From assembly GCA_026986725.1 (NCBI GenBank), contig JALSOA010000130.1:1-64000 (forward strand): a stretch of DNA of 64,000 nt, written 5' to 3'. The notes below the pieces were generated by a model that was not told the origin of the DNA, searched no databases, and was given only the letters and a program-made list of their open reading frames with translations. A program made the position numbers and the translations under genes. Positions 24,542-33,832 of the stretch are shown here, one piece after another (the stretch's first letter is position 1; every line of letters begins with the position of its first letter). The stretch is from Acidobacteriota bacterium. Its GTDB lineage: Bacteria > Acidobacteriota > Holophagae > Thermotomaculales > Thermotomaculaceae.

Positions 24542-25154
24542 AGGATTTACATTAATTGAGCTTGTAATTGCTATACTCATTGCAGGTATAGTCACTGTTA
24601 GCATTTTTCAGATATTCAGGGGTGTTGTTTTAAACTGGAAAAAAGCGGAAAATAGAATAAGGGAAAATTACGCCGAAAACAATCTTTACATACTTATATC
24701 GAAAAAACTGGATGAACTTTACTGGTATAAGGCAATAAAGGATTACGAAAAGTATTTTGACGGGAAAGAAAATTCAATACTCTTCATAAGTTATTATTCT
24801 GTGAAAATACCGTACTTTCCGGTTTTCACCCGCATATACCTTGATTCGGAAAACAACCTTGTAATGGAAGAAACACCATTCTTTTTTGACAGACCGGATG
24901 TTGAATTGCCTGAGCCAGTAAAGATGACCCTGTGGAAGGATGTGGATTCGATTAAATTTTCATACCTGGTTAAAACAAATTTAAGGAGAGAAGGATCCTT
25001 CTGGGTTGATGAGTACACAAAAAAACTGTATAAACCTCAAACTCTGCTTGCTGTAAAAGTTAAGATTAAATTAAAGTCAGGTAATGAGATAACAGCCTTT
25101 TCCTATGTAAAGTACAAAGAGGACGAACAGGGGGCTCCAGGTGGTCTTATGTGA
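24489..25154 (+). CDS. gspJ: Minor pseudopilin GspJ
   Basis: About 221 residues. The mature part begins after G in NNRG-FTLIELVIAILIAGI. The only standard start codons are GTG 24486 and ATG 24489, both with a weak SD (CAGGTG) and yielding an unusually long leader of about 18 residues. A strong GGGGGAAGG at about 24500-24508 lies further in and is followed only by ATC codons, so a non-standard start is possible. GspJ belongs to the tip complex. The beta-rich C-terminal domain fits the family. It overlaps gspK if that gene starts at GTG 25141. Confidence 0.85.
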   Translation: MWFIRGKVIIYLKEENNRGFTLIELVIAILIAGIVTVSIFQIFRGVVLNWKKAENRIRENYAENNLYILISKKLDELYWYKAIKDYEKYFDGKENSILFISYYSVKIPYFPVFTRIYLDSENNLVMEETPFFFDRPDVELPEPVKMTLWKDVDSIKFSYLVKTNLRREGSFWVDEYTKKLYKPQTLLAVKVKIKLKSGNEITAFSYVKYKEDEQGAPGGLM

Positions 25155-25167
25155 TAAAAAAGATTTA

Positions 25168-26079
25168 ATGAGGAACGAAAAAGGAGCGATACTTATAATC
25201 GTAATCTGGATAGTTGCAGCAATTTCTGTAATAAGCGCAATACTCTCTCTCCGTGTAAAGGTATCTATTAGGAACAATGCTTACATAAAGATGAAAACAG
25301 AGGGTTTTATAACAATTCACAGCGCCATACAGAGGGCTATATACTACCACCTTATAAAGCCGAAGATCCCTGATTTAACGGAGGATGAAAAATATAACGA
25401 TAAATACACCTTTAAAGTGAACGGAGTAAATGTAAAAGTTGAAGAAATACCTGTTTCTTCAAAACTATCCTTTAACAGTGTTCGTCCAGAAGTTTTGAAA
25501 CGCATTTTTATGAGATATACGGGAAGTGAGGAAGAGGCGATGGCTATAGTTTCTTCAATAAAGGACTGGCAGGACAGGGACAATGTGGAAAATGTTGGTG
25601 GAGCAGAGGACAATTACTACCAGTCCCTTGATTACCCTTATTTTGCAAAAAACAAACCGATAGACAGGCTGAAAGAGCTGTTGCTTATTAAGGGGATCAC
25701 TCCTGAAATGTATTATGGAACAGATAGTATTCCAGGCTTAAAAAACATATTTACTCTGTACAAAACCGGGAACAGGTTTGACATAAACACATGCTCTCCA
25801 GATGCATTTAAGATTTATGGGATAGATGATTCAGTTATAACGGTTATTCTAAAGAGGAGGGAAAGAAAGCCCTTTAAAAACATGACAGAAGTTGGAGAGA
25901 TAGTTGACCCTGAAACAATGAATATATTAAACAAGTATTTTACAATAGATTTAAGACCATCTATAATTATCTTCAAGGGTGAAATAAAGGTTGGGAGTTT
26001 GAAATACTCACTTTCTGAGGTGTACAGTTTTAAGTCAACACCACCTAAATTGCTGGAGATTAGAGAATGGAAGTTTTAA
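25168..26079 (+). CDS. gspK: Minor pseudopilin GspK
   Basis: About 303 residues with ATG 25168, giving the short leader MRNEKG then AILIIVIWIVAAISV; GTG 25141 is an alternative start. As usual for GspK, Glu5 is replaced (here by Ile). A helical domain containing the helix-hairpin-helix-like FDINTCSPDAFKIYGIDDSVI (about residues 210-230) is typical of GspK, which caps the pseudopilus tip. Two Asp/Asn-rich stretches (KDWQDRDNVENVGG and EDNYYQ) match the calcium-binding SxDxDxxxxxxGxExxYY-like region of the family. Confidence 0.88.
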   Translation: MRNEKGAILIIVIWIVAAISVISAILSLRVKVSIRNNAYIKMKTEGFITIHSAIQRAIYYHLIKPKIPDLTEDEKYNDKYTFKVNGVNVKVEEIPVSSKLSFNSVRPEVLKRIFMRYTGSEEEAMAIVSSIKDWQDRDNVENVGGAEDNYYQSLDYPYFAKNKPIDRLKELLLIKGITPEMYYGTDSIPGLKNIFTLYKTGNRFDINTCSPDAFKIYGIDDSVITVILKRRERKPFKNMTEVGEIVDPETMNILNKYFTIDLRPSIIIFKGEIKVGSLKYSLSEVYSFKSTPPKLLEIREWKF

Positions 26080-27281
26080 AAAACCTTTTTAAACAGAATT
26101 TCAGAATTATCTATGAAGAGCATGACATCGCCTATGAATTAAACGGTAATATAAGGATAGTTGATGAAGATGAGGTTGACGACACATTTTATACTTTCGG
26201 GATTATTCCTGCAAAACATTGTGTTATGTATTCCCTAATACTCCCTGCCGCTGCAGAGGAGAATCTCGAGGATGTGGTAAAGGATTTTGTCTCCCAGAAA
26301 GAGCCATCTGATATCCCTTTAAAGTATGATTATGCTTTTATTAAAGAAAAGGGAAAATTAAAGGTTTTGATTAGTGTCCTGAAGATGGATGATTACAAAA
26401 AGTACAAGGAGAACTTTTACAGTGTTTCCCGTCAATTAAGTGGTATTTTACCCTATCAGGTACTGATGGTGGCAGAAGCAATTAATGCCGCCATATTTGA
26501 GGGAATTGTGGTGTATAAAATTGATGGCATAATTTATGCTATGTACATCAAAAACAGTTTCCCTCTTGCTTTTTTGAAGGTGAGAGAGTTAAAGGGTGTA
26601 AGCATAGAGCAGGTTGTTGAAAGATTCAAATCCTCTGAAAGGATTGAAGATGATATCACTGTTTACTATATGGGAAGTTGTTTTCAGGACATGGAAAAGT
26701 CAGAGCATAAGGTTATCATTAAAGAAGATATAAACCTTATTGAGTCTTTTCATTTTCTTATTGCAACGAAAGTGATTCCCATTGTTAACCACTTACCCCC
26801 AAAAGAAAGAAAGGTGATCAGGAGATGGTGGAAGTATGCTTTATTCGGGATTGTTGTTCTGGGAGTTTTAATTTATTCACTTTCATTTTTAAGCAGTTAC
26901 CTTTCTTTGAAGAGAGAGGTTGCAGGTTTGCAGTACAATTTTAATGCCAGGAAAAAACAGGCCATTGAGTTGAGAAAAAGGCTTGGAAATGTGGATGAAT
27001 TACAGGGTAAAGCAAATTACTTCCGTCAACTTGAAAAAAATAAAAAAAAGATGCTTATTTTACTGGAAGAGCTTACAAAAAAGGTTCCCAAGGATGCATA
27101 TTTAACCAGAGTCAGTATAAATGAGCGAGGTGATCTTGAGATAAACGGTAAGGCAAAGGATGTTTTTAAACTTATAAAATCCCTGAACAGTTCAAGGTAC
27201 TTTAAAAGTGTTGAAAAGAAATCTTCAAGGGATGCGGGGGAATACACAATCTTTATAATCAGGGGGAAGATTGTTTACTAA
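26067..27281 (+). CDS. gspL: Type II secretion assembly protein GspL-like
   Basis: 404 residues. A large N-terminal cytoplasmic actin-like region (about 1-245) is followed by a single membrane helix near 255-275 (YALFGIVVLGVLIYSLSFL), a short coiled coil and a C-terminal ferredoxin-like periplasmic domain (KVPKDAYLTRVSINERGDLEINGKA cut across two strands). This is the GspL/PilM-PilN plan. GspL recruits GspE to the membrane. Sequence similarity to classic GspL is faint; position and architecture carry the call. It overlaps both neighbours (12 bp with gspK, 11 bp with gspM). Confidence 0.75.
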   Translation: MEVLKNLFKQNFRIIYEEHDIAYELNGNIRIVDEDEVDDTFYTFGIIPAKHCVMYSLILPAAAEENLEDVVKDFVSQKEPSDIPLKYDYAFIKEKGKLKVLISVLKMDDYKKYKENFYSVSRQLSGILPYQVLMVAEAINAAIFEGIVVYKIDGIIYAMYIKNSFPLAFLKVRELKGVSIEQVVERFKSSERIEDDITVYYMGSCFQDMEKSEHKVIIKEDINLIESFHFLIATKVIPIVNHLPPKERKVIRRWWKYALFGIVVLGVLIYSLSFLSSYLSLKREVAGLQYNFNARKKQAIELRKRLGNVDELQGKANYFRQLEKNKKKMLILLEELTKKVPKDAYLTRVSINERGDLEINGKAKDVFKLIKSLNSSRYFKSVEKKSSRDAGEYTIFIIRGKIVY

Positions 27282-27864
27282 ATTAAAAGAATTGAAGTTA
27301 AAAAGATCTGAGAAAAGAGCCATAAAGCTTGCTGTATTTGTTGCGATATTTGTGCTTGTATTCAACCTTGTACTGTATCCCATGTATCAATCCTACAATG
27401 ATCTGAAACTAAGAAAAAGAAAGTTAACAAAAAACCTTGTTGTTATTCAAAAAAAGATCAGGCATGCAAAAGACCTTGCAAAAAAGGTTATAGCATTGAG
27501 AAATAGAATAGAAAAGGGAGACTCTAAACTGATTCAATCGGAAAATGTTGAACTTGCACAGGTTTTTCTTGAGGAGACAATATCAGACCTTGCAAAGAAA
27601 AGGAACCTCACGGTTCAAAGGATATACAAAGAGAGGGCAAAAGACGAATATGGTTTTAAGGTTGTTAAGGCAAGAATAACGGTCAGGGGAACCTATGGAG
27701 ACATAATAGATTTTCTGTACGATATTGAGAAAGATCCTCATTATATTTTTGCCAATTCATTGATAATTAGATTTTACAGAGGATTGGAGGCAACCGTATC
27801 TGTTAAAGGAATAGTGAACATAACAGGCACCAGAAAAACATCTCATCAGGGAGGAGGAAAATGA
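27271..27864 (+). CDS. gspM: Type II secretion protein GspM-like
   Basis: 197 residues, TTG start at 27271 with AGGGGG at about 27261-27266. One membrane helix (about 20-42), a coiled coil (about 45-90) and a small alpha-beta periplasmic domain with a GTYGDIIDFLYDIEKDPHYIF segment (split across helix and strand) as in GspM/PilO-type proteins. GspM pairs with GspL in the inner-membrane platform. Overlaps gspL by 11 bp and the next gene by 4 bp (ATGA). Confidence 0.75.
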   Translation: MFTKLKELKLKRSEKRAIKLAVFVAIFVLVFNLVLYPMYQSYNDLKLRKRKLTKNLVVIQKKIRHAKDLAKKVIALRNRIEKGDSKLIQSENVELAQVFLEETISDLAKKRNLTVQRIYKERAKDEYGFKVVKARITVRGTYGDIIDFLYDIEKDPHYIFANSLIIRFYRGLEATVSVKGIVNITGTRKTSHQGGGK

Positions 27865-28601
27865 AGAGGTTAATTGCACTTGTTTCAATATTGTTTTTGG
27901 GCACAACTGTTTATGCCCAGAACATAAAATTGATAAAGACTGCCAATCTGTTTGATGAAAATAGAGGAGTTGTTGAGGAAAGCGGGGATGAGGTGGATGC
28001 TGAAAAGGAGGTAAAGTTGCCTGCCAACATGCCTGTTCTTGATGGGATTATGGTTGCCGGTAAATACAAAAGGGCCATTTTTACCTATTATGACAAAGAG
28101 AAAAGGAAAAAGATAAGCAGGCCTCATAAAGAGGGTGATAAGTTTGGCGGGGCTTTTTTGAAAAAGATAACCCCTGAGTATGTACTTCTTGTTTTTGATT
28201 CGACAGGCTACAAATTGACACCTGATGTAAAATTGAAAAAAGGATCTTCCAGAACCATGAGAAGTTATACAAAGTCTTCAAATGTAAAGCGATATTCATC
28301 TGACTCTAAAAAGGTTGTGGATATAAGGGAAAACTCGAAGAGATCTTCCGTTTCTGGAAGGATTAGAAGGCCTGTAAATGTTGAGAGAGCAAGGAAAGAA
28401 TTTTTAAATAGAGTTAAGAGAAAATACAGAATTCCCCAGAGAAAAAGATCTGTAAGGAAACATGTACCGGTGAGAAATAGGCCGCATGTAAGAAGAAATA
28501 AAAATTTTAGTAATAGATCCAATCCCTTTACAGGAGGGCGTGCTCCGGTAAGACCGGCCCCTCATAAAAGAAATAATAGAAGTGTAAGAACACCCTTTTA
28601 A
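27861..28601 (+). CDS. GspC/PilP-position periplasmic protein with highly basic tail
   Basis: 246 residues. N-terminal signal peptide or anchor MKRLIALVSILFLGTTVYAQ. A central 70-residue module (about 55-120: PVLDGIMVAGKYKRAIFTY, then KEGDKFGGAFLKKITPEYVLL) resembles the homology region of GspC or the PilP fold, which contacts the secretin N0 domain. From about residue 125 on the chain is dominated by Arg, Lys, Ser and Asn with few hydrophobics and several RRP/RKH motifs, probably disordered. The position directly before gspD supports a GspC-like role. The tail is odd for a periplasmic protein and may bind peptidoglycan, nucleic acid or acidic surfaces; this is speculation. Confidence 0.6.
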   Translation: MKRLIALVSILFLGTTVYAQNIKLIKTANLFDENRGVVEESGDEVDAEKEVKLPANMPVLDGIMVAGKYKRAIFTYYDKEKRKKISRPHKEGDKFGGAFLKKITPEYVLLVFDSTGYKLTPDVKLKKGSSRTMRSYTKSSNVKRYSSDSKKVVDIRENSKRSSVSGRIRRPVNVERARKEFLNRVKRKYRIPQRKRSVRKHVPVRNRPHVRRNKNFSNRSNPFTGGRAPVRPAPHKRNNRSVRTPF

Positions 28602-28610
28602 GGAGAAGGT

Positions 28611-30659
28611 ATGAAGAAGTGTCTTTTGATTATGTTAATTATTTTTACCTTTGGTTGTGCAAAGGTTCAAACCCCGCCAAAGGTGGTGATGTTTGATGAT
28701 TCAAAAAAACACAGGCCAAAGTATAATCAGAATGCGATTATTTCAGGGGAGAAAGAAAAGTCACATTTTTCCATTGAAGACATAGGACAGGCCGAAGGAT
28801 TTAAAAAGGTTGTTTCCAGGCCGTACAAAAAGGGAGCAAGGATTGAAAAGACCAAAACTCCAGAGGGAGAGGCTCCTGTTTTAAACTTTGAAGACGCCTC
28901 TTTGAGGGAGGTTATAAAGGTAATTGCGGATTACGAAAAATGGAATTATGTGATTGACCCCTCTGTCCCTGATAAAGGTATTAACATAAAGATAAACTCT
29001 GTTGTAAAGGAAAAAGACCTGAAACAACTTTTAAACCTTCTCCTTTCAATTTACGATGTTACCATGGTTGAAAGAGATGGGGTAAAGTACTTTACCATCG
29101 CAAAGGATTCGACCATGAGGGCTATGGTGCCGATCATTTATGGCAATGTAACATCTCCCGTTTTAAAGGGGGAAGATTATGTTGCACAGGTGATACCCCT
29201 TCATTTTATATCCCCAAAAGACATGGCGAACATTGCAAAGGAGTTTCTGTCGAGTTCAGGTAAAATTATTGAAGATCCTGCTTTTTCCTACATTGTTGTT
29301 ATTGATGAAAAACCCTATGTGAATAGGGTACTTGATATGGTAAATCTTTTTGACATCAATGTGTTTAAAAAAATGAAAACAACTCTTATAAAGTTTGAGA
29401 ACGCAGATGCAGAAAAGGTTAAAGAAAATATTGATAAAATATTGCAGGGTTACCCTGGGTTATCCAAAGATAAGTACTACCTTTTAACAATAAAGGATCT
29501 TAATGCTTTGCTCTGTATAAGTTCGGTTCAGGAAATAATAGATGAAGTAAAATACTGGGCAAAAAAGTTTGAAAAAGAAAGTGAAACAGGGGAGGCTCAG
29601 ATCTTTGTTTACCACTGTGAAAATTCCGATGCGAAAGACCTTTCTTCAATTTTGAAGGAATTGTATGCCGATGAACATCAGTCCTATACATCTCAAAAAA
29701 CCGGGAAAACAGAGTTAAGGCCGGTTTTAAAGGGCTCTTTAAAGATGATTACAGATGAGACCAACAATTCAATTATATTCAAGTGCACTAAAAGAGATTA
29801 TAAAATCATTGAAAAAACCTTAAAGCAACTTGATGTCCCCAAAAAAGAGGTTTTGATCGAGGTTATGATACTTGACCTGTCTCTTGACAACAGTTTCTCA
29901 TACGGTCTTGGGTGGACTCTGACACATAAGAACATTCTTGGTAGTGATTTCCCAACCTTACACACCCCTCAATTCCTGTTTAACGCACCTGATACAGGTT
30001 CAACTCTTTCAGGTGGTTACACATTTATCTTTGATAGATTTACCCTTGATGCAATATTAAACTCCAGTGTGATAAAAAGCAGGACAAATGTTCTTTCAAC
30101 CCCTCATGTGCTTGTTCTTGATAATGAGACAGCCACCATTAAGGTTGGGGAGCAGATATCGGTTAAATCATATTCTGTAAGTACCCCGGCAGCGACTCAG
30201 GTTAGTAACAACGCCTTTTACACCTCAAACTCGTATCAATACCTTTCAACAGGTATCCAATTGCAGGTCAAGCCATCGATAAGTTCAGGTGGAATGGTAA
30301 GACTTGACATAAATCAAACCTACAGTACCCCGGGCAACCCGTCGGAAAAGGGGCAGAACCCCCCCATAAAAGACAGGAGTTTAAAAACCATAGTAAATGT
30401 ACCGGATGGGAAATCCGTATTGCTTGGTGGTCTTATTCAGGAAAGCAAGGTTGACACCTCAAATGAGGTACCAGGTTTGAACAAACTTCCTCTTATAAAG
30501 TACCTTTTTAAGAACAAGTCTGTTTCCAAACACAAAAGTGAGTTGATAATTATAATAACTCCTCATGTTATTTATGATCAGAGTGATATTGAGAGGTTGA
30601 CTAATGATTTTAAACAGCAGATTGAGAACTTCAAAAAAGAGATATATAAGGCTTATTAG
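28611..30659 (+). CDS. gspD: Type II secretion secretin GspD (lipoprotein)
   Basis: 682 residues. Signal peptide with lipobox (TFGC at residues 13-16), so the secretin is itself lipidated. N0 domain at about 85-165, followed by N1-N3 ring-building domains (about 180-400). The secretin barrel domain begins near VLIEVMILDLSLDNSFSYG and ends with the conserved VPGLNKLPLIKYLFK and SELIIIITPHVI. It forms the outer-membrane pore for folded exoproteins. Lipidation may remove the need for a pilotin, none of which is seen nearby. The C-terminus overlaps the next gene by 56 bp. Confidence 0.95.
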   Translation: MKKCLLIMLIIFTFGCAKVQTPPKVVMFDDSKKHRPKYNQNAIISGEKEKSHFSIEDIGQAEGFKKVVSRPYKKGARIEKTKTPEGEAPVLNFEDASLREVIKVIADYEKWNYVIDPSVPDKGINIKINSVVKEKDLKQLLNLLLSIYDVTMVERDGVKYFTIAKDSTMRAMVPIIYGNVTSPVLKGEDYVAQVIPLHFISPKDMANIAKEFLSSSGKIIEDPAFSYIVVIDEKPYVNRVLDMVNLFDINVFKKMKTTLIKFENADAEKVKENIDKILQGYPGLSKDKYYLLTIKDLNALLCISSVQEIIDEVKYWAKKFEKESETGEAQIFVYHCENSDAKDLSSILKELYADEHQSYTSQKTGKTELRPVLKGSLKMITDETNNSIIFKCTKRDYKIIEKTLKQLDVPKKEVLIEVMILDLSLDNSFSYGLGWTLTHKNILGSDFPTLHTPQFLFNAPDTGSTLSGGYTFIFDRFTLDAILNSSVIKSRTNVLSTPHVLVLDNETATIKVGEQISVKSYSVSTPAATQVSNNAFYTSNSYQYLSTGIQLQVKPSISSGGMVRLDINQTYSTPGNPSEKGQNPPIKDRSLKTIVNVPDGKSVLLGGLIQESKVDTSNEVPGLNKLPLIKYLFKNKSVSKHKSELIIIITPHVIYDQSDIERLTNDFKQQIENFKKEIYKAY

Positions 30660-33366
30660 TTTTCTAATAATTTCTCTCTTCTTCTTTAACTTTGTAATTG
30701 CTGACGAGATTACGGACATTAAGATAATAAGAGGACTTGTAAAAGACGGTGCTTTTAATGTCGCAAGGGATAAAATTGAATCCTTTATCGAGAAATATCA
30801 CAATTCCAGAAATATAGTTGATGTGTACTCTTATTATTTTGATACTTTGATGGCGTTGAGGGATTACGGGAAACTTCATAGTATAAGTGATTTTTTTCTA
30901 TCAAATTACTGTAAAAATGAGCAGAGTAAGGTTTGTTTTAAAGCTCTTCTGTTCAATGCCTATGGCTATTTTTTTGAAAATGATTACAAACAGGCAGACA
31001 GGTTTCTAAAACTTATAGAGAGCAATTTCAAATCTTTTAAGACCATCCCTGATGACTTAAAATGTCAGTATTACCTTTTAAAAGGGGATTTGAATTTCAA
31101 AAGAGACAACTTTAAAGAAGCAATTGACAATTACAACTCTTATTTGAAATTGAAATTTGACAATAAAGTTAGATTAAAACTTGCTATCTCTTATTACCAT
31201 TACAAAAGGTTTTCAAAAGCCGGAAAGATACTCCGTAAACTTGAGAAAGAAGGGTACAGAAACCCTCTTTTGAACAGGTATCTTGGCCTTGTTCTTTACG
31301 GGAAAAAGAAGTACAGGGAGGCGTACTCTTACTTTGTGAGAAATCATGACAGGGAAGACGGTTTCTTTGCTGTTTATTCTCTTTTGAAAATGAATAGATC
31401 TGAAGATGCTTATACTCTGTTCAGAAAACTTGTGCCATTGCCTGAAATAACGGATGCAGAAAGGGTCAACTTTACAATTAAAACACTTCTTTTAAAAGGT
31501 GATCTGTTGAATTCAAAAAAAGTTGTTGAGAAAAATAACTTTATTGAAGATAAGGAATTTTATCATCTTGCTTTTAATGTTTATGATGCTTTAAGGGACT
31601 ATGCAAACGCTGTTAAATATCTAAGGAAGTACACCCTTATTCAGGATAGTCACTCTGGTTATTTTCACCTTGCTGAATACTACCTTACCAGAGTTAACGA
31701 TCTGAACAATGCACTTCTTTTTTACAACAAGTGTATAGAGAAAAACCCGGAAGGTCCTTTCTCCTCTATTGCTTTGCTAAACAGGATCAAGTGTACGCTG
31801 TACAGAGGAGACAGGGAAAAGGCATTAAACATGCTTGCAGATTTTCTGAAAAAGTACGGAAATACATCCCCTGTAACTGATGATGCTTATTTTGTTTACG
31901 GGAAATTGATGCTTGATATGGGTAATTATAGAGAGGCTGCAAAATCATTTGAAAACATTGTGATAAATTACCCAGATTCCTCCCTTGTCCGGAAATCTCT
32001 TTATTTTCTTGGTGATTCTTATTTCAGGCTTGGTATGTACAATGACACGATTGAGGTTTTCAGGAATAAAAATATAAAAAACGGGAAGGCGGGTATTCTT
32101 ATTGCACTATCCTATTACTTAACTGGTAATTATAAAGAGGCGATTAAATATTTTAAAGGTATGACTTTAAATGGTTATTATAGAAATCTTTATGCCTTGA
32201 GCCTTGCAAGGGCAGGGGGCTTAAAAGATGCTTTAAAAATAGCGGGTGACCATACAGAATTAAAATACTTTTGCTATGCCTTTTCAGGTAACAAAGAGCA
32301 ATCTTATAACCTTTCATTGAAAAGTGAAAACCCGTTGTTGATTTATCTTTCTGCAATTGAACAGAGTGATGAGGGTAAGAAAAAACTTTTTTTAAAAAAA
32401 GTGCTTGAATTTTCTTCCAGAGCCAGTGTTGTAAGAAAAATGGCTTTGATTGAGCTTGAGCCTATTGTTGAAAAAACGAAGGACTACACAATTGTTATGG
32501 AAAATGAGTCTGAGTTTGTAAAAAATAATCCAGAGGATTTTCATGGAGTGCAGGGTTTTTTGAAAAAAGCGGAGAAGTACAGGCTGAAGGGGAATGTTCA
32601 GAAGGCAGTTTACTTTTACAAAATGGCCATTGAGAACTATCCGGATGCGAAAGGTGTTGACAGGGCTTATTACTTTCTCTTTGAAACCCTTAAAAACCCT
32701 CCTGTAACTTACCTTGAAAAGATAGTAAACACCTTTCCAGACAGTGAGTACTTTGCTCTTTCATGTTACAAACTGGGGCTGATTGCTTTTAAGAACAGTG
32801 AGTACAAAAAGGCCATCACTTACTTTAGCAGGGTGATTGCGAGGAGGGATAAAAACACTGACAGGCTTCTTTTTGCTGTGAGATATTATCTTGGTGTATG
32901 TTACGAAAAGCTTGGTCAGACCAGAAAAGCAATTGAAAATTACACTGAGTACCTTAAACTTCTTCCTCCCGATTCAAAGCAGGTGGAAGAGAGGATAAGA
33001 ATTGCTCTTTTTCTCCAGAAAAACGGTAAGGTTAGCGAGGCTTTAAGAGAGTTTAAAAGGATACTCCCGTTACTTAAAGATGATGATAGTAAGGCTGAGG
33101 TCACCTTTTACATAGCAGAGTGTTATCGCTCTTCAGGGGATCTTAAAAAGGCTCTTGAGAACTTTCTGTCCGTTACCTATTTGCACCCAAAGGAGATAAT
33201 GTGGTCAACAACGGCGAGGTTCAATGCTGCAAAGATATGTGAGCAACTTGGATATTATGATGATGCTATCAAACTGTATAAAAAAATTGCAGATTCTTTT
33301 AAGGGACAGGTTCAGGGAGAGTACGCAAGAAAAAAATTGAAAGAGCTTGAAAGCAGGAAAAAATAG
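30604..33366 (+). CDS. Large TPR-repeat protein coupled to the secretin gene
   Basis: 920 residues. The ATG at 30604 has GAGAGG 9 nt upstream and lies inside the end of gspD. After a basic N-terminus there is a hydrophobic segment (about 17-33, LISFLIISLFFFNFVIA) ending in an ADE-like cleavage point, so the protein is probably exported or anchored. The rest is at least 12 TPR-like helical hairpins (for example YFHLAEYYLTRVNDLNNALLF cut in two, DAYFVYGKLMLDMGNYREAA, RYYLGVCYEKLGQTRKA). The overlap suggests cotranslation with the T2SS. It could scaffold the secretin or an outer-membrane complex, as BamD/PilF-type TPR proteins do; not proven. Confidence 0.75.
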   Translation: MILNSRLRTSKKRYIRLISFLIISLFFFNFVIADEITDIKIIRGLVKDGAFNVARDKIESFIEKYHNSRNIVDVYSYYFDTLMALRDYGKLHSISDFFLSNYCKNEQSKVCFKALLFNAYGYFFENDYKQADRFLKLIESNFKSFKTIPDDLKCQYYLLKGDLNFKRDNFKEAIDNYNSYLKLKFDNKVRLKLAISYYHYKRFSKAGKILRKLEKEGYRNPLLNRYLGLVLYGKKKYREAYSYFVRNHDREDGFFAVYSLLKMNRSEDAYTLFRKLVPLPEITDAERVNFTIKTLLLKGDLLNSKKVVEKNNFIEDKEFYHLAFNVYDALRDYANAVKYLRKYTLIQDSHSGYFHLAEYYLTRVNDLNNALLFYNKCIEKNPEGPFSSIALLNRIKCTLYRGDREKALNMLADFLKKYGNTSPVTDDAYFVYGKLMLDMGNYREAAKSFENIVINYPDSSLVRKSLYFLGDSYFRLGMYNDTIEVFRNKNIKNGKAGILIALSYYLTGNYKEAIKYFKGMTLNGYYRNLYALSLARAGGLKDALKIAGDHTELKYFCYAFSGNKEQSYNLSLKSENPLLIYLSAIEQSDEGKKKLFLKKVLEFSSRASVVRKMALIELEPIVEKTKDYTIVMENESEFVKNNPEDFHGVQGFLKKAEKYRLKGNVQKAVYFYKMAIENYPDAKGVDRAYYFLFETLKNPPVTYLEKIVNTFPDSEYFALSCYKLGLIAFKNSEYKKAITYFSRVIARRDKNTDRLLFAVRYYLGVCYEKLGQTRKAIENYTEYLKLLPPDSKQVEERIRIALFLQKNGKVSEALREFKRILPLLKDDDSKAEVTFYIAECYRSSGDLKKALENFLSVTYLHPKEIMWSTTARFNAAKICEQLGYYDDAIKLYKKIADSFKGQVQGEYARKKLKELESRKK

Positions 33367-33374
33367 GAGGGATT

Positions 33375-33773
33375 ATGGATATGGAGATCTTTTTCCCTGG
33401 TGTTGGCAAAAGGGTGGATGTTAAATACAGGGGTTTTGTTATAAAAACAGATCAACCTGTTTTTGCCGGTGGTGGTGGGGAGGCACCTGCTCCGTTTGAT
33501 TATTTTTTGGCCTCAATAGGTGCCTGTGCTGGAATATATGTTTTATCATTCTGCGAACAGAGAGGTATAGATTACAGGGAGATAAAGTTGATTCAAAAGC
33601 ATGAATTTGACCCTGTAAAAAGGATGATTTCCAGGATAACAATTGAGATAAAGGTGCCAGAAGGTTTCCCCGAAAAGTATAAAAAAGCGCTTATTCACGC
33701 TGCGGAACTTTGTGCTGTAAAACAGCACATGTATAATCCCCCTGCTTTTGAGATAGTTACTACCGAATTATGA
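33375..33773 (+). CDS. OsmC/Ohr family protein
   Basis: 132 residues. OsmC fold, with the family cysteines in ASIGACAGIYVL (about residue 53) and in AELCAVKQHMYNPP (about 116). OsmC/Ohr proteins reduce organic hydroperoxides using two cysteines, while YhfA-type members have unclear roles; this one resembles the shorter YhfA-like group. Cytoplasmic. GGAGGG precedes the ATG, 8 bp after the TPR gene, so it probably ends the T2SS transcript. No functional link to secretion is evident. Confidence 0.85.
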   Translation: MDMEIFFPGVGKRVDVKYRGFVIKTDQPVFAGGGGEAPAPFDYFLASIGACAGIYVLSFCEQRGIDYREIKLIQKHEFDPVKRMISRITIEIKVPEGFPEKYKKALIHAAELCAVKQHMYNPPAFEIVTTEL

Positions 33774-33794
33774 GTAAACTTAACCATTCAAACA

Positions 33795-33823
33795 TTGACA
33801 TTTCAATAATTTAATAATATCCT
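33795..33823 (+). promoter_or_regulatory. Promoter of the PEGA kinase cluster (possibly leaderless)
   Basis: Perfect TTGACA (33795-33800), 17 nt spacer, TATCCT (33818-33823). Predicted start about 33830, only about 3 nt before the ATG at 33833. An alternative -10 TAATAT (33815-33820) gives a 14 nt spacer. No SD of usable spacing precedes the ATG. Confidence 0.5.
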
Positions 33824-33832
33824 TATTTCAGG

